Part shown: piece by piece, positions 7,467-14,856 of the stretch | Layout: each line of letters starts with the position of its first letter | Position numbering within the stretch: position 1 is the stretch's first letter | Origin: Treponema sp. | Lineage (GTDB): Bacteria; Spirochaetota; Spirochaetia; Treponematales; Treponemataceae | NCBI GenBank assembly: GCA_017617145.1 | Contig: JAFZWX010000099.1 | Span: 1-20,813 of the forward strand | Direction: 5' to 3' | DNA: 20,813 nucleotides | The notes under the pieces: model-generated | The model's input: the letters and a program-made list of their open reading frames with translations, nothing else | Database searches by the model: none | What the model was told of the DNA's origin: nothing | Made by a program: the position numbers and the translations under genes

Positions 7467-8621
7467 ATGGATTTTAGTGCTATCCTTGACAATATAAATT
7501 CTCAAACTGAAAACAATGCCAAGAAGTCTGATGAACTTGCAAAAGACAAGGAAATTCTAGCACAGTCATCTTATTACGAAAAGCGTATATATGACCTGGA
7601 ACAGCTTCTTGATATAGCAAAATCCTTTTGTTCTACTCTTGATTTCAGCAAGCTTTTGGAATCTATTGTTTATATATGTATGGCTCAGATGCACGTTTTG
7701 GGTGCAGAGATTTTTGTACGTGATCCTATTTCAAATGATGTTTTTAATCTTGAAACATCAAAACATACAGACAAAAATAAAAAGCTTTCTATTCCTGTAA
7801 ACTCCCCTATTGCTTCTTTACTTTTAGCTTTGAATAAACCGGTAACTATTCCATATATCAAAGAGTTTGAAAAAGATGATAAAGATCTTAAAACTCTTGA
7901 AAGCCTTTCTCCAACTCTCATCGTTCCGCTTGTAGAAAGATCAAATCACCTTAGTGGTATTCTTGTTCTTCAGGAACGAATTGCTATTGAAGAAGAAACA
8001 ACCTATACCGAATATGAACAGAATATGATTATGTCAATTGCATCGCTCGCTACTGTTGCAATTAACAACGCTTCTTTACTTGAAATGTCTTCTACCGATA
8101 TGATGACTCATCTGCGCTTAAAGTATTTCTTCTTTAGCAAACTGGCCGAAGCAATTGATAAAGCAATACAGGAAGATGGAAATATTGCTGTTCTTATGTT
8201 CGACATTGACTTCTTTAAAAAATTCAACGATACCTATGGACACGAATGTGGAGACTTTGTACTGATTTCTGTTGCCAATATAATAAAATCAAGCCTGCGC
8301 GAAACTGATATTGCCAGCCGTTATGGTGGAGAAGAATTTACTGTTCTCTTAAGAAAAGGCAAGAAAAATGAAGCAATGAAGGTTGCTGAACGAATCAGAA
8401 AAAAGATTGAAGAATATGATTTTGTTTACAATGATCAGCATCTTCATGTAACAGTTTCTGGTGGAGTTTCGGTGTTTGATAAAAAAACAAATCCGGTAGA
8501 GTTACCGAATCTATTTGTAAATCAGGCAGACTCAGGACTTTATATGTCAAAGAACAACGGAAGAAACAAAGTTACCTTCTTTGATCCTACTATTCATAAA
8601 CTCAAAGATAATAATGAATAA
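7467..8621 (+). CDS. GAF-GGDEF diguanylate cyclase
   Basis: This 384-residue protein is predicted to make cyclic di-GMP from two GTP. A short coiled-coil-like N-terminus (about 15-50) leads into a GAF-type sensor domain (about 50-205) ending in a signalling helix. The GGDEF domain follows (about 208-375). It has the metal-binding Asp in MFDIDFFKKFND (about 244-255), the active-site motif GGEEF (287-291) and an intact inhibitory site RETD (278-281) five residues before it, so product feedback inhibition is expected. There are no transmembrane helices, so it should be a cytoplasmic sensor, with the GAF ligand unknown. The start directly follows the upstream stop. The 3' end overlaps the rhomboid gene by 8 nt, which fits coupled translation. 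Confidence 0.93.
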   Translation: MDFSAILDNINSQTENNAKKSDELAKDKEILAQSSYYEKRIYDLEQLLDIAKSFCSTLDFSKLLESIVYICMAQMHVLGAEIFVRDPISNDVFNLETSKHTDKNKKLSIPVNSPIASLLLALNKPVTIPYIKEFEKDDKDLKTLESLSPTLIVPLVERSNHLSGILVLQERIAIEEETTYTEYEQNMIMSIASLATVAINNASLLEMSSTDMMTHLRLKYFFFSKLAEAIDKAIQEDGNIAVLMFDIDFFKKFNDTYGHECGDFVLISVANIIKSSLRETDIASRYGGEEFTVLLRKGKKNEAMKVAERIRKKIEEYDFVYNDQHLHVTVSGGVSVFDKKTNPVELPNLFVNQADSGLYMSKNNGRNKVTFFDPTIHKLKDNNE

Positions 8622-9255
8622 TACTCCGTTTTTTCGTCGTCCATTCAAATATGTAAATTTCTACGCAACTATTTATCTTATCCTCATAAACGCAATAGTT
8701 TATTTTTTGTGCAATTTTATGCCGAATTTAATGTACTATTTGTCGCTCAACGTTGTTTATGTAATTAGAAATAAGATGCTCTGGCAATTTGTAACATACA
8801 TGTTCGTACACGGCGGAGTAAGGCACCTTTTGTTAAATATGCTGGGGTTATTTTTCTTTGGAATGGGTGTTGAAAGAGCAATTGGCTCAAAAGAATTTCT
8901 GTTGTTTTATTTTACGGCAGGATTTTTAAGCGCAGTTCTTTCTTTTACACTTTATTATTTTACCGGAAACTATCGGGTATTTTTATTAGGTGCAAGTGGT
9001 GCTGTTTATGCAGTTCTTTTTGCGTATGCAGTGTGTTATCCGCGCTCAATAATTTATTTGTGGTGGGTAATTCCAATTCCAGCACCGATTATGGTACTGA
9101 TTTTTGCAATTATTGAAGTAGTCAGCGGCTTCTTCAGTTCATCAAATGTTGCTCATTTTACACATTTGTTTGGATTTCTGGTTGCCTTTCTCTACTTTAT
9201 AATAAGAATGGGAGTGAACCCTTTTAAAATATGGAAAAACACATACAAAGAATAA
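8614..9255 (+). CDS. Rhomboid family intramembrane serine protease
   Basis: This 213-residue polytopic membrane protein has about six transmembrane segments. The rhomboid signatures are all present. They are a WQFVTYMFVHGG segment, HLLLNM (His 71 and Asn 75, oxyanion-side residues), GASGA with the catalytic Ser at about 128, and AHFTHLFGF with the catalytic His at about 184 and a second conserved His at 181. Rhomboids cut transmembrane or membrane-near substrates inside the bilayer. ATG 8614 is chosen because the protein then begins just before the first membrane segment and overlaps the GGDEF stop by 8 nt; the open frame extends 11 codons further upstream inside the GGDEF gene. The 3' end overlaps the next gene by 25 nt. 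The substrate is unknown; the exported products encoded next door are candidates by position only. Confidence 0.92.
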   Translation: MNNTPFFRRPFKYVNFYATIYLILINAIVYFLCNFMPNLMYYLSLNVVYVIRNKMLWQFVTYMFVHGGVRHLLLNMLGLFFFGMGVERAIGSKEFLLFYFTAGFLSAVLSFTLYYFTGNYRVFLLGASGAVYAVLFAYAVCYPRSIIYLWWVIPIPAPIMVLIFAIIEVVSGFFSSSNVAHFTHLFGFLVAFLYFIIRMGVNPFKIWKNTYKE

Positions 9256-9968
9256 AGTTTTTTCTGTTTTTCTCGCTGATATTTGCAGGCAGCTACCTTG
9301 GTTCTGGTAGTAAGGGCTCGCTTTTTGCACAAACTCCATCAATTGTTCGTCATATAAGGTTTCCAATCTGGGCAGAAGTAGATGCTTACCCGGGTACAGA
9401 AGCTGCTACGGCCGATGTTGAGAAAGAGGAATTCAGTTATCCTATTGCAAGAATTAAAGAAACTGTCCCTTTTTTGATTGAAGGTCTTGTTTATGGCTGG
9501 AAATTTACTTATGTTCCTTCTGATAAAGCTCGTGGTGTTGAAGAATATTTTGAAATTGAACCTGTTCAAAAGCTTGCTGATGGACAAAAAAATGATGGAG
9601 GAACAATTGAATACTCCTCAGTCTGGATAGAAAACAATCGTTTTAATTGTTGGGTCGATTTTACAAGAACAGATCATCAGGTGCAGATATATAATCTATG
9701 GTCGTCCATTCAAAATCCAACAATTCAAGGACGGGGATATGGCGACTTAAGCAAAGGTTTTGAAGGAATAAAAGAAGCCGCCCAGGATGCTTTAAAAAAC
9801 GCGGTTCGTGACTATTACAGGAACCTCGTTAAAAATAAACCAAAGGAAATCACAGGCTCTGTGTTGCTTCGAAAAACTCCACTTTTAGGAATTGATTCAG
9901 GACGATATGTAATAAACCTTGATTTTTTTCTAGAATGGGGTACAATAGAAGAGTACACTCAGTTTTGA
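9231..9968 (+). CDS. Exported protein of unknown function
   Basis: This 245-residue protein has an N-terminal export signal: basic residues (KHIQRIK), a hydrophobic core (FFLFFSLIFAGSYLG) and a likely signal-peptidase I site near LFAQ-T (about residues 34-36). The mature part contains short motifs rather than a known domain, for example FPIWAEVDAYPG, PFLIEGLVYGWKFTYVPSD and VWIENNRFNCWVDFTRTD, and ends at FFLEWGTIEEYTQF. I do not recognise the family. It is probably periplasmic or associated with the outer membrane. The start lies inside the rhomboid gene (25-nt overlap). The only purine-rich stretch, GGGAG, is about 16 nt upstream, so translation may depend on coupling. It belongs to the unit that starts at 5883. 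Confidence 0.78.
   Translation: MEKHIQRIKFFLFFSLIFAGSYLGSGSKGSLFAQTPSIVRHIRFPIWAEVDAYPGTEAATADVEKEEFSYPIARIKETVPFLIEGLVYGWKFTYVPSDKARGVEEYFEIEPVQKLADGQKNDGGTIEYSSVWIENNRFNCWVDFTRTDHQVQIYNLWSSIQNPTIQGRGYGDLSKGFEGIKEAAQDALKNAVRDYYRNLVKNKPKEITGSVLLRKTPLLGIDSGRYVINLDFFLEWGTIEEYTQF
9919..9946 (+). promoter_or_regulatory. Possible internal promoter before the last gene of the unit
   Basis: TTGATT (9919-9924), a 16-nt spacer and TACAAT (9941-9946) match the sigma-70 consensus at 4/6 and 5/6. The site lies inside the end of the upstream coding region and would start a transcript about 35 nt before ATG 9988. Confidence 0.3.
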
Positions 9969-9987
9969 TAAATAATTGGAGGATAAT

Positions 9988-10404
9988 ATGAAGAAGATAT
10001 TTACTTTTACATTGGCTTTGATGCTTGGTGCATGTTTGTTTGCACAGGGAATAACAGGCCGCGGTGCAACAGATGATATTACAGATGCAGAAACATTTGA
10101 AGAGCAAAAAACAAGAACAGAAATTATCATACCAAAAGATTTTCATACAACCGATACTACTGCTAGTGTAAGGATTGAATATTCACCGATGTATGATGAA
10201 GTTCGCATTTATTATGAATGTATGTATGTTACTTATGACCACGGACAGGCAATGAATGCAGTTCTTGAATGTCTTGAAGATTTCCGTGTTGAACACAAGT
10301 ACAATCTTTACCGCTATCTTAAAGAAGATAAAACAAAATACTTTAAAGACGACAAAAAAAGAAGTAAAGCACAGTATTATTCATATGTAAAATTTTACCG
10401 CTAA
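9988..10404 (+). CDS. Small exported protein, possibly a lipoprotein
   Basis: This 138-residue protein has a signal sequence (MKKIFTFTLALMLGACLFAQG). Two readings fit. A lipobox LGAC gives a lipidated Cys at about residue 16, and a signal-peptidase I site after FAQ gives a soluble product. The mature part is acidic at first, then Tyr- and Lys-rich (YSPMYDEVRIYYECMYV, then YLKEDKTKYFKDDKKRSK), with no domain I recognise. ATG 9988 is chosen because TTGGAGG sits 5 nt upstream, the best Shine-Dalgarno in this unit; an in-frame TTG at 9976 lies within that motif. It follows the upstream gene by 19 nt and is followed by an intrinsic terminator, so it ends the transcription unit. The strong ribosome site suggests it is translated more than the genes before it. 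Confidence 0.8.
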   Translation: MKKIFTFTLALMLGACLFAQGITGRGATDDITDAETFEEQKTRTEIIIPKDFHTTDTTASVRIEYSPMYDEVRIYYECMYVTYDHGQAMNAVLECLEDFRVEHKYNLYRYLKEDKTKYFKDDKKRSKAQYYSYVKFYR

Positions 10405-10437
10405 TACTTCTTATTTTATCTAAAATATTGTACAATA

Positions 10438-10478
10438 AAGGCCGGTGTGAATTTTTGTTCGCGCCGGCTTTATTTTTT
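10438..10478 (+). terminator. Intrinsic terminator closing the 5883-10404 unit
   Basis: GCCGGTGTGAA (10441-10451) pairs with TTCGCGCCGGC (10458-10468) around a TTTTTG loop, with two G-T pairs. Outer A-T pairs extend the stem, and TTTTTT (10473-10478) follows. It begins 33 nt after the stop at 10404 and is a textbook Rho-independent terminator. Confidence 0.88.
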
Positions 10479-10481
10479 GTA

Positions 10482-10549
10482 AAAGATTCCCGTGTCAAGC
10501 ACGGGAATGACACATTTCTGTCATTGTCGGGCTTGACCCGACAATCTTT
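10482..10549. repeat. Family 1 hairpin repeat pair (inverted), upstream of pheS
   Basis: Two units face each other. Unit A (10482-10512, minus orientation) has stem CCCGTG/CACGGG. Unit B (10519-10549, plus) has stem GTCGGG/CCCGAC. Both have flanks TGTCATT and AATCTTT and the loop CTTGA when read in their own orientation. A 6-nt spacer separates them, and the outer flanks AAAGATT/AATCTTT make the whole block a nested palindrome. It sits between the terminator and the pheS ribosome site. No pheS promoter is evident in the gap. Confidence 0.85.
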
Positions 10550-10563
10550 GTAGGAAAAAACAT

Positions 10564-12120
10564 ATGGACGTTAAAAACATCATCAAAAATCTGCATCCAC
10601 TCGAAATTAAGGTTTTGTTAAAGTATTCGGGACAGGATGAACTTACTTCAGAAAAACTTCAGAAGGAGCTGGACTACAAGGAAGGTCATGCAAACCAGGC
10701 TTTCTCATGGCTCAGCGGAAAGGAGCTTCTTAAAGAAATCCGCCGTACTCCACATACATATTTTGAAATTACAGACTATGGCCGCGCAATGGCTAAAACA
10801 GGCACTGTAGAAGAACGCATGGTTGCTTTTTTGAAGGCAGACGGTGCCCACACAATGCCCGAAATTGCTGCAGGCATTGGTCTTGAACAAAAAGATGTCG
10901 GTTCTGCTTTTGGTCCGCTTGTAAAAGAGGGCGTTCTTAAGATGAATGCAGAAAAAAAGGTTGAATATACCGGAGCTGCATTGCCAGAACGCATTACTTT
11001 GACCAGTGGCCTGATTAAGAAGGCCTGCGACGCTGCCGACGGACTTTTGAACAAAGACGATTTGACAGGGGCTGAAATTGAAGCAATGAACGGTCTTGCC
11101 AAAAAGCGTGGTGCCGCAGATGCTCCATTCAAGATGATTGAACGCGAAACTGTTTTCTATAAGCTTCAGACAGGTTTTGAGGCTGTTCGCGACGCACTTA
11201 AAGCAGCCGGTGTTACAGGTAACGAAATTGGCGAAATTACACCAAAAATGCTTGCAACAGGCGACTGGAAAAACGGAACCTTCCGCGGTTACAATATTGC
11301 TGTTCCTCCTGCACGTATTATTCCGGGTAGAACAAATCCTTATGTTCAGTTCCTTGAAAGTGTAAAAGACAAGCTTTGTTCTTTGGGCTTCCAGGAGTTT
11401 GATGGTCCGCTTGTAGAAACTGAATTCTGGAACGGCGACGCTTTGTTCATGCCACAGTTCCATGCTGCCCGCGATATTCACGATGTATACCGCATTAAAA
11501 ATCCTACTCATGCAAAATTTATTGAAGAACCATATTTGAGCAACGTTAAGGCTGCCCACGAAACTGGTGGAAACACAGGAAGCCGTGGCTGGAACTACAC
11601 TTTTGATAACGAGTTCACACGCCGCCTTATTCTGCGTTCACAGGGAACCGTACTTTCTGCACATCAGCTGCATAAGGCAGAAGTTCCTGGAAAATATTTT
11701 GGTATTGCCCGCTGTTTCCGCTACGACAAGGTAGATGCAACTCACCTTTCTGACTTCTATCAGACAGAAGGTATTATTGCCGGAAACGATGTTACTTTGC
11801 GCGACTTGCTCGGAATGCTCAAGATGTTCGCAACAGAAATTGCCGGAGCAGAAGAAGTTAAGTATGTCCCAGGTTACTTCCCGTTCACAGAACCAAGTAT
11901 CGAAGTTCATATCAAGCACCCTGTTCTGGGATGGTTTGAGCTTGGTGGTTCAGGTATTTTCCGTCCGGAAGTTACAAAAGCTATGGGGCTTGACTGTCAG
12001 GTTCTCGCCTGGGGTATTGGTATTGACCGCATGGCATTGATGGCTCTTGGCTTGAATGACTTAAGAGAGCTTTTCTGCGAGGATATTGAAAGAGTAAGAT
12101 TGCGTAAAGCTAAATTTTAG
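10564..12120 (+). CDS. pheS: Phenylalanine--tRNA ligase alpha subunit, archaeal/spirochaetal type
   Basis: This is the alpha chain of the (alpha-beta)2 enzyme that charges tRNA-Phe. At 518 residues it is much longer than the usual bacterial PheS (about 330-350) and has the N-terminal winged-helix modules of the archaeal/eukaryotic form (LHPLEIKVLLKYSG; LDYKEGHANQAFSWL), as known for spirochaetes. Class II catalytic motifs are clear: motif 2 CFRYDKVDATHLSDFYQTEG (about 384-403) and motif 3 GSGIFRPEV followed by AWGIGIDRMALMALG (about 482-496). AGGA 9 nt before ATG 10564 fits as a ribosome site. pheT is not adjacent on either side. Composite hairpin repeats lie immediately before and after the gene. 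No T-box or leader peptide is visible upstream. Confidence 0.96.
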   Translation: MDVKNIIKNLHPLEIKVLLKYSGQDELTSEKLQKELDYKEGHANQAFSWLSGKELLKEIRRTPHTYFEITDYGRAMAKTGTVEERMVAFLKADGAHTMPEIAAGIGLEQKDVGSAFGPLVKEGVLKMNAEKKVEYTGAALPERITLTSGLIKKACDAADGLLNKDDLTGAEIEAMNGLAKKRGAADAPFKMIERETVFYKLQTGFEAVRDALKAAGVTGNEIGEITPKMLATGDWKNGTFRGYNIAVPPARIIPGRTNPYVQFLESVKDKLCSLGFQEFDGPLVETEFWNGDALFMPQFHAARDIHDVYRIKNPTHAKFIEEPYLSNVKAAHETGGNTGSRGWNYTFDNEFTRRLILRSQGTVLSAHQLHKAEVPGKYFGIARCFRYDKVDATHLSDFYQTEGIIAGNDVTLRDLLGMLKMFATEIAGAEEVKYVPGYFPFTEPSIEVHIKHPVLGWFELGGSGIFRPEVTKAMGLDCQVLAWGIGIDRMALMALGLNDLRELFCEDIERVRLRKAKF

Positions 12121-12124
12121 TAAG

Positions 12125-12182
12125 AGATTCCCGGGTCAAGCCCGGGAATGACATGTCATTGTCGGGCTTGACCCGACAATCT
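12125..12182. repeat. Family 1 hairpin repeat pair (inverted), between pheS and tetR
   Basis: Unit C (12125-12153, minus) has stem CCCGGG/CCCGGG. Unit D (12154-12182, plus) has stem GTCGGG/CCCGAC. They are joined with no spacer, giving a 58-nt nested palindrome with flanks AGATT/AATCT. It starts 5 nt after the pheS stop. Its last two bases are part of the stop codon of the minus-strand TetR gene. It may act as a barrier between the convergent genes, but there is no proper T-run. Confidence 0.85.
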
Positions 12183-12777
12183 ATTTTACCAACCCATCAA
12201 TAGCCGGAGCAACGGCTTTTCTTACTTCAGACAAATCTTTTGCCTCTAAAACTGCAATTCTAAAAATTGATGATTCAACCAGAATGTAAATAAGTTCTAC
12301 AACAGAGTGTACATTCAGGTCGGGTTTGAATTCGCCGTTGTCAATTCCGCGGATTATTACTGTGCTTAAAAGGTGGCGCAGACGGATAATTCGGCGGTGG
12401 ATTTTTTTCTGAGGGTTTTCGTTTGCTTTTTTAAGTCCAAGCAAATATGAATGAAGAACGTTGAAAAGCTTGAGATTCTGTTCGCAGTAATCAATAATAA
12501 GATTGACCATTTTAGAAAGGGCATCGTGGGCGCTCAAGGTTTCATCCTCGATTATGGCTTTTAAATCGAGCTCCATGGCAATAAGAATCTGCTTAAGGCT
12601 GCCTACAAAGATTTCTTTTTTGTTATCAAAATAAATGTAAAGGGTTGTACGTGTAATTCCGCAGCTGTCTGCAATTTTCTGGAAGGTTGTATCTTCGTAG
12701 CCTTCGGTTGCAAAAACATCAAGCGAGCGTTCAAGAATATCGTGTCGTCTTTTGTCGTGTTCTACTACAATTGCCAT
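12181..12777 (-). CDS. TetR/AcrR family transcriptional regulator
   Basis: This 198-residue regulator has an N-terminal TetR helix-turn-helix: RRHDILERSLDVFATEGYE then TTFQKIADSCGITRTTLYIYF and DNKKEIF (about residues 10-56). The C-terminal half is helical and ends LSEVRKAVAPAIDGLVK. It represents the ligand-binding and dimerisation part, with no specific ligand suggested by sequence. GGAG lies about 8 nt before ATG 12777. It is the last gene of the minus-strand operon, starting 15 nt after the rlmL-type stop. Being last, it probably is not a simple divergent autoregulator, and its operator is not visible. The TAG stop uses two bases of the adjacent repeat. Confidence 0.92.
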   Translation of the reverse strand: MAIVVEHDKRRHDILERSLDVFATEGYEDTTFQKIADSCGITRTTLYIYFDNKKEIFVGSLKQILIAMELDLKAIIEDETLSAHDALSKMVNLIIDYCEQNLKLFNVLHSYLLGLKKANENPQKKIHRRIIRLRHLLSTVIIRGIDNGEFKPDLNVHSVVELIYILVESSIFRIAVLEAKDLSEVRKAVAPAIDGLVK

Positions 12778-12790
12778 TGCTCTTCTCCAC

Positions 12791-12821
12791 TGTCATTGTC
12801 GGGCTTGACCCGACAATCTTT
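12791..12821 (+). repeat. Family 1 hairpin repeat, single copy overlapping the rlmL 3' end
   Basis: This has TGTCATT, stem GTCGGG, loop CTTGA, stem CCCGAC and AATCTTT. The 29-nt core is identical to units B and D. On the minus strand it encodes the last eight residues RLSGQARQ and the TGA stop of the methyltransferase. It leaves the tetR ribosome site immediately downstream. Confidence 0.85.
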
Positions 12822-13971
12822 TATAAATATAAAACTTTGTATCCAAATTTCCAGCCTTGAGTGCTTTTATGCTTCCGGTTTTGTGACCAAAATTTTCCAT
12901 AAAGCTTTCGTGTGAAGTTATTATGCCCAAATCCCAACCAGGAAAATCTTCCCAGAGCGAGCCCATCTTCTTATAAAGTGCCGCAGCTTGTTCTTCGTCT
13001 CCAAGGCGTTCACCATAAGGTGGATTGCATAACAACAGACCGTTGTCATAAGGTGCTTCAAGATCGGCAAAATCACTTTGAATGAAATCCGGGCGTGGAA
13101 TGTGTGCGCTTATGCCAATTGACTTTAATGCCCGACCAGCCATCACGCACGCATATTCTGCATTCTTTTTGGCACGTTCAACAGCGGCGGCATCTATATC
13201 TGAACCGGTTATACGAACTTCAACATCGGTACGAATCGCTTGTGCTTCCTGCTGGCGAATTTTTTCTGCGCGTGCGGCATCATAAAACGGAAGATTTTCT
13301 ATAGCAAAGCGCCTGCCAAAACCAGGTGCAACATTAAAAGCATAAAGAGTTGCCTCTATTGCAATTGTACCAGAACCACAGAAAGGGTCGTGCAATGGTG
13401 TTTTTCGGCGCCACATCATTTCCTGAAGAAGAGTTGCTGCAAGTGTTTCGCGCAAAGGAGCAATGCCTCCGTCTGTACGGTAGCCTCGTTTGTGAAGAGG
13501 AAGCCCCGAAAGATCCAGCAAAATCAGAACTGTATTTTCATCGACATAAACACGAATATCACTCTGTTCGCCTGTTTCGGGCATTGAGCTCATGTGCCAA
13601 ACGTCACCGCATTTTGAATAAATTGCTTTATGAACCATTCCCTGAATTGAATGTTCTGAATTAAGCTTTGATTTATAAGTACGAACCTTATCTACCACAA
13701 CGCGGGTATCTTTGTTTAAGTAGTCCTGCCATGGAACACTATAAGCCCCATCGTATAATTCATCAAAATTATAAGCGCTGTATTTTGCAAGCTGCAAATA
13801 AACTCTGTCGGCAGTACGAAGACATAGATTTGTACGGAATAAAGCATCATCGTCGCCAAAAAAACTAACGCGCCCTGGAGCATTTGATTCCAGTTTATAT
13901 CCGAGATGTTTAATTTCATTGCCGAGGATTTTTTCAGCCCCTACGGCACAAAGAGCAACAAGAGTATTCAT
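12793..13971 (-). CDS. rlmL: THUMP-domain 23S rRNA (guanine-N2) methyltransferase, RlmL/YpsC type
   Basis: It is predicted to methylate a guanine N2 in 23S rRNA (m2G2445 in E. coli) using S-adenosylmethionine. The 392-residue length matches the single-domain form (YpsC-like, about 385) rather than the fused RlmKL. An N-terminal ferredoxin-like/THUMP region (about 1-155, including the conserved KRGYRTDGG just after it) precedes the Rossmann methyltransferase. That domain carries motif I DPFCGSGTIAIEA (195-207), an acidic SAM contact in GSDID (256-260) and the catalytic NPPYGERLG (316-324). The last eight residues RLSGQARQ come from a hairpin repeat, so the native C-terminus was probably lost or extended. 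The start overlaps the upstream lipoprotein stop by one base (TAATG), with no Shine-Dalgarno, suggesting coupling. Confidence 0.9.
   Translation of the reverse strand: MNTLVALCAVGAEKILGNEIKHLGYKLESNAPGRVSFFGDDDALFRTNLCLRTADRVYLQLAKYSAYNFDELYDGAYSVPWQDYLNKDTRVVVDKVRTYKSKLNSEHSIQGMVHKAIYSKCGDVWHMSSMPETGEQSDIRVYVDENTVLILLDLSGLPLHKRGYRTDGGIAPLRETLAATLLQEMMWRRKTPLHDPFCGSGTIAIEATLYAFNVAPGFGRRFAIENLPFYDAARAEKIRQQEAQAIRTDVEVRITGSDIDAAAVERAKKNAEYACVMAGRALKSIGISAHIPRPDFIQSDFADLEAPYDNGLLLCNPPYGERLGDEEQAAALYKKMGSLWEDFPGWDLGIITSHESFMENFGHKTGSIKALKAGNLDTKFYIYKRLSGQARQ
12805..12833 (+). promoter_or_regulatory. Possible antisense promoter formed by the repeat
   Basis: TTGACC inside the repeat (12805-12810) lies exactly 17 nt before TATAAA (12828-12833), matching sigma-70 at 5/6 and 5/6. 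It would transcribe rightward, antisense to rlmL. No gene lies downstream on this strand for several kb. Confidence 0.3.
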
Positions 13972-14831
13972 TATTCGTTATCACTTGTTGTGGAATAATC
14001 AAAGCCTGCTTTACCATGTTCTGGTTCAAGCTTGATAGTAGAAAGTGTTGTTCCAATACTATCTTTGACTGTAATCGGAGAAAGGTTTGTCCAGGAAACA
14101 CATTGCAAAACATCTTGGTTTTTACTGTTATATACAGTTTTCTGTCCAACAATTCCTAAAAGTTTAATTTCCTTGTAAAGAAATTCCTCCGGAAGCAAGG
14201 CCTTTAGATTTACTGCTGTTGTATCGGCAGCTGTAGTTCCTTCGTGTGGAAGTTCAAAAACCTGAATATCGGTTCCACACTCAAAAACGAGTGCCGGATA
14301 ATATTTTGCTATATCTTTTATTACAGAATCATCAGGAGCTGTAAAAGCTGCGTTCAACGGTGATGTTGTTAAAAACATCTTTTCTGCATCATATACATAG
14401 TGAATATTTGTGGTTGTATAAGCAATCTGGTTTTTTTGCTCTGCACCACCCGAAATACTCTTTTGTTCTGACCATTCTGTTCTGTTCTTTACTCCATTCT
14501 TATCTGTAAAACGCAAATAATAACGATATTGAGTTGCTGTAATAACATTGTGATCATCATAATGCATAGTCTGATCCGAGGTATCTTCTATTCCTTTTGG
14601 AAAAACAATAGCGACTCTTTCAATTGTTCCCTCATCATTATTTTGACGATAGATTGTAATACTTTCTGTATTTGAACTGATATACGGAGCTATTATTTCA
14701 AAATAACCGGAGCGGATAACAACATCGGGTCTATCCAAATAATTTGTATTTGTAAGATTAAATTTACATCCGTTAAATACAATTGCGGTAAAAAAAGCAA
14801 AAATTAAAAAGGAAACATTTGTTCTCTTCAT
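13971..14831 (-). CDS. Lipoprotein of unknown function
   Basis: This 286-residue predicted lipoprotein has a basic start (MKRTN), a hydrophobic segment (VSFLIFAFFTAIVF) and lipobox FNGC, with Cys at residue 22. The mature part reads like extracytoplasmic beta structure (VVIRSGYFEIIAPYI, ITIYRQNNDEGTIERVAIVF, YRYYLRFTDKNG), possibly fibronectin-like or other beta-sandwich folds, but I recognise no family. GAGGTG lies about 6 nt before ATG 14831. It sits 25 nt downstream of lgt, the enzyme that would lipidate it, and overlaps the next gene by one base, so it is within the same operon. Function unknown. Confidence 0.82.
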   Translation of the reverse strand: MKRTNVSFLIFAFFTAIVFNGCKFNLTNTNYLDRPDVVIRSGYFEIIAPYISSNTESITIYRQNNDEGTIERVAIVFPKGIEDTSDQTMHYDDHNVITATQYRYYLRFTDKNGVKNRTEWSEQKSISGGAEQKNQIAYTTTNIHYVYDAEKMFLTTSPLNAAFTAPDDSVIKDIAKYYPALVFECGTDIQVFELPHEGTTAADTTAVNLKALLPEEFLYKEIKLLGIVGQKTVYNSKNQDVLQCVSWTNLSPITVKDSIGTTLSTIKLEPEHGKAGFDYSTTSDNE

Positions 14832-14856
14832 AAAACACCTCAGAGTATAGTTAACT

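Noticed and set aside
10438..10549. T-box or attenuator controlling pheS
   Set aside because: The strong hairpin lies directly after the upstream gene and is a plain terminator. No specifier loop, T-box sequence or leader peptide rich in Phe codons is visible, and the remaining structure is the dispersed repeat pair.
10705..11559. Long minus-strand open frame (284 codons) opposite pheS
   Set aside because: It lies wholly inside pheS, has a Cys/Phe-rich composition typical of an antisense shadow, and has no ribosome site or domain.
10482..12821. CRISPR array
   Set aside because: The repeats are palindromic, alternate in orientation and are separated by 0 nt to whole genes. There are no regular unique spacers and no cas genes.
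13082..13664. Several overlapping plus-strand frames opposite the rlmL-type gene
   Set aside because: They are antisense shadows of a well-supported coding region with intact methyltransferase motifs.
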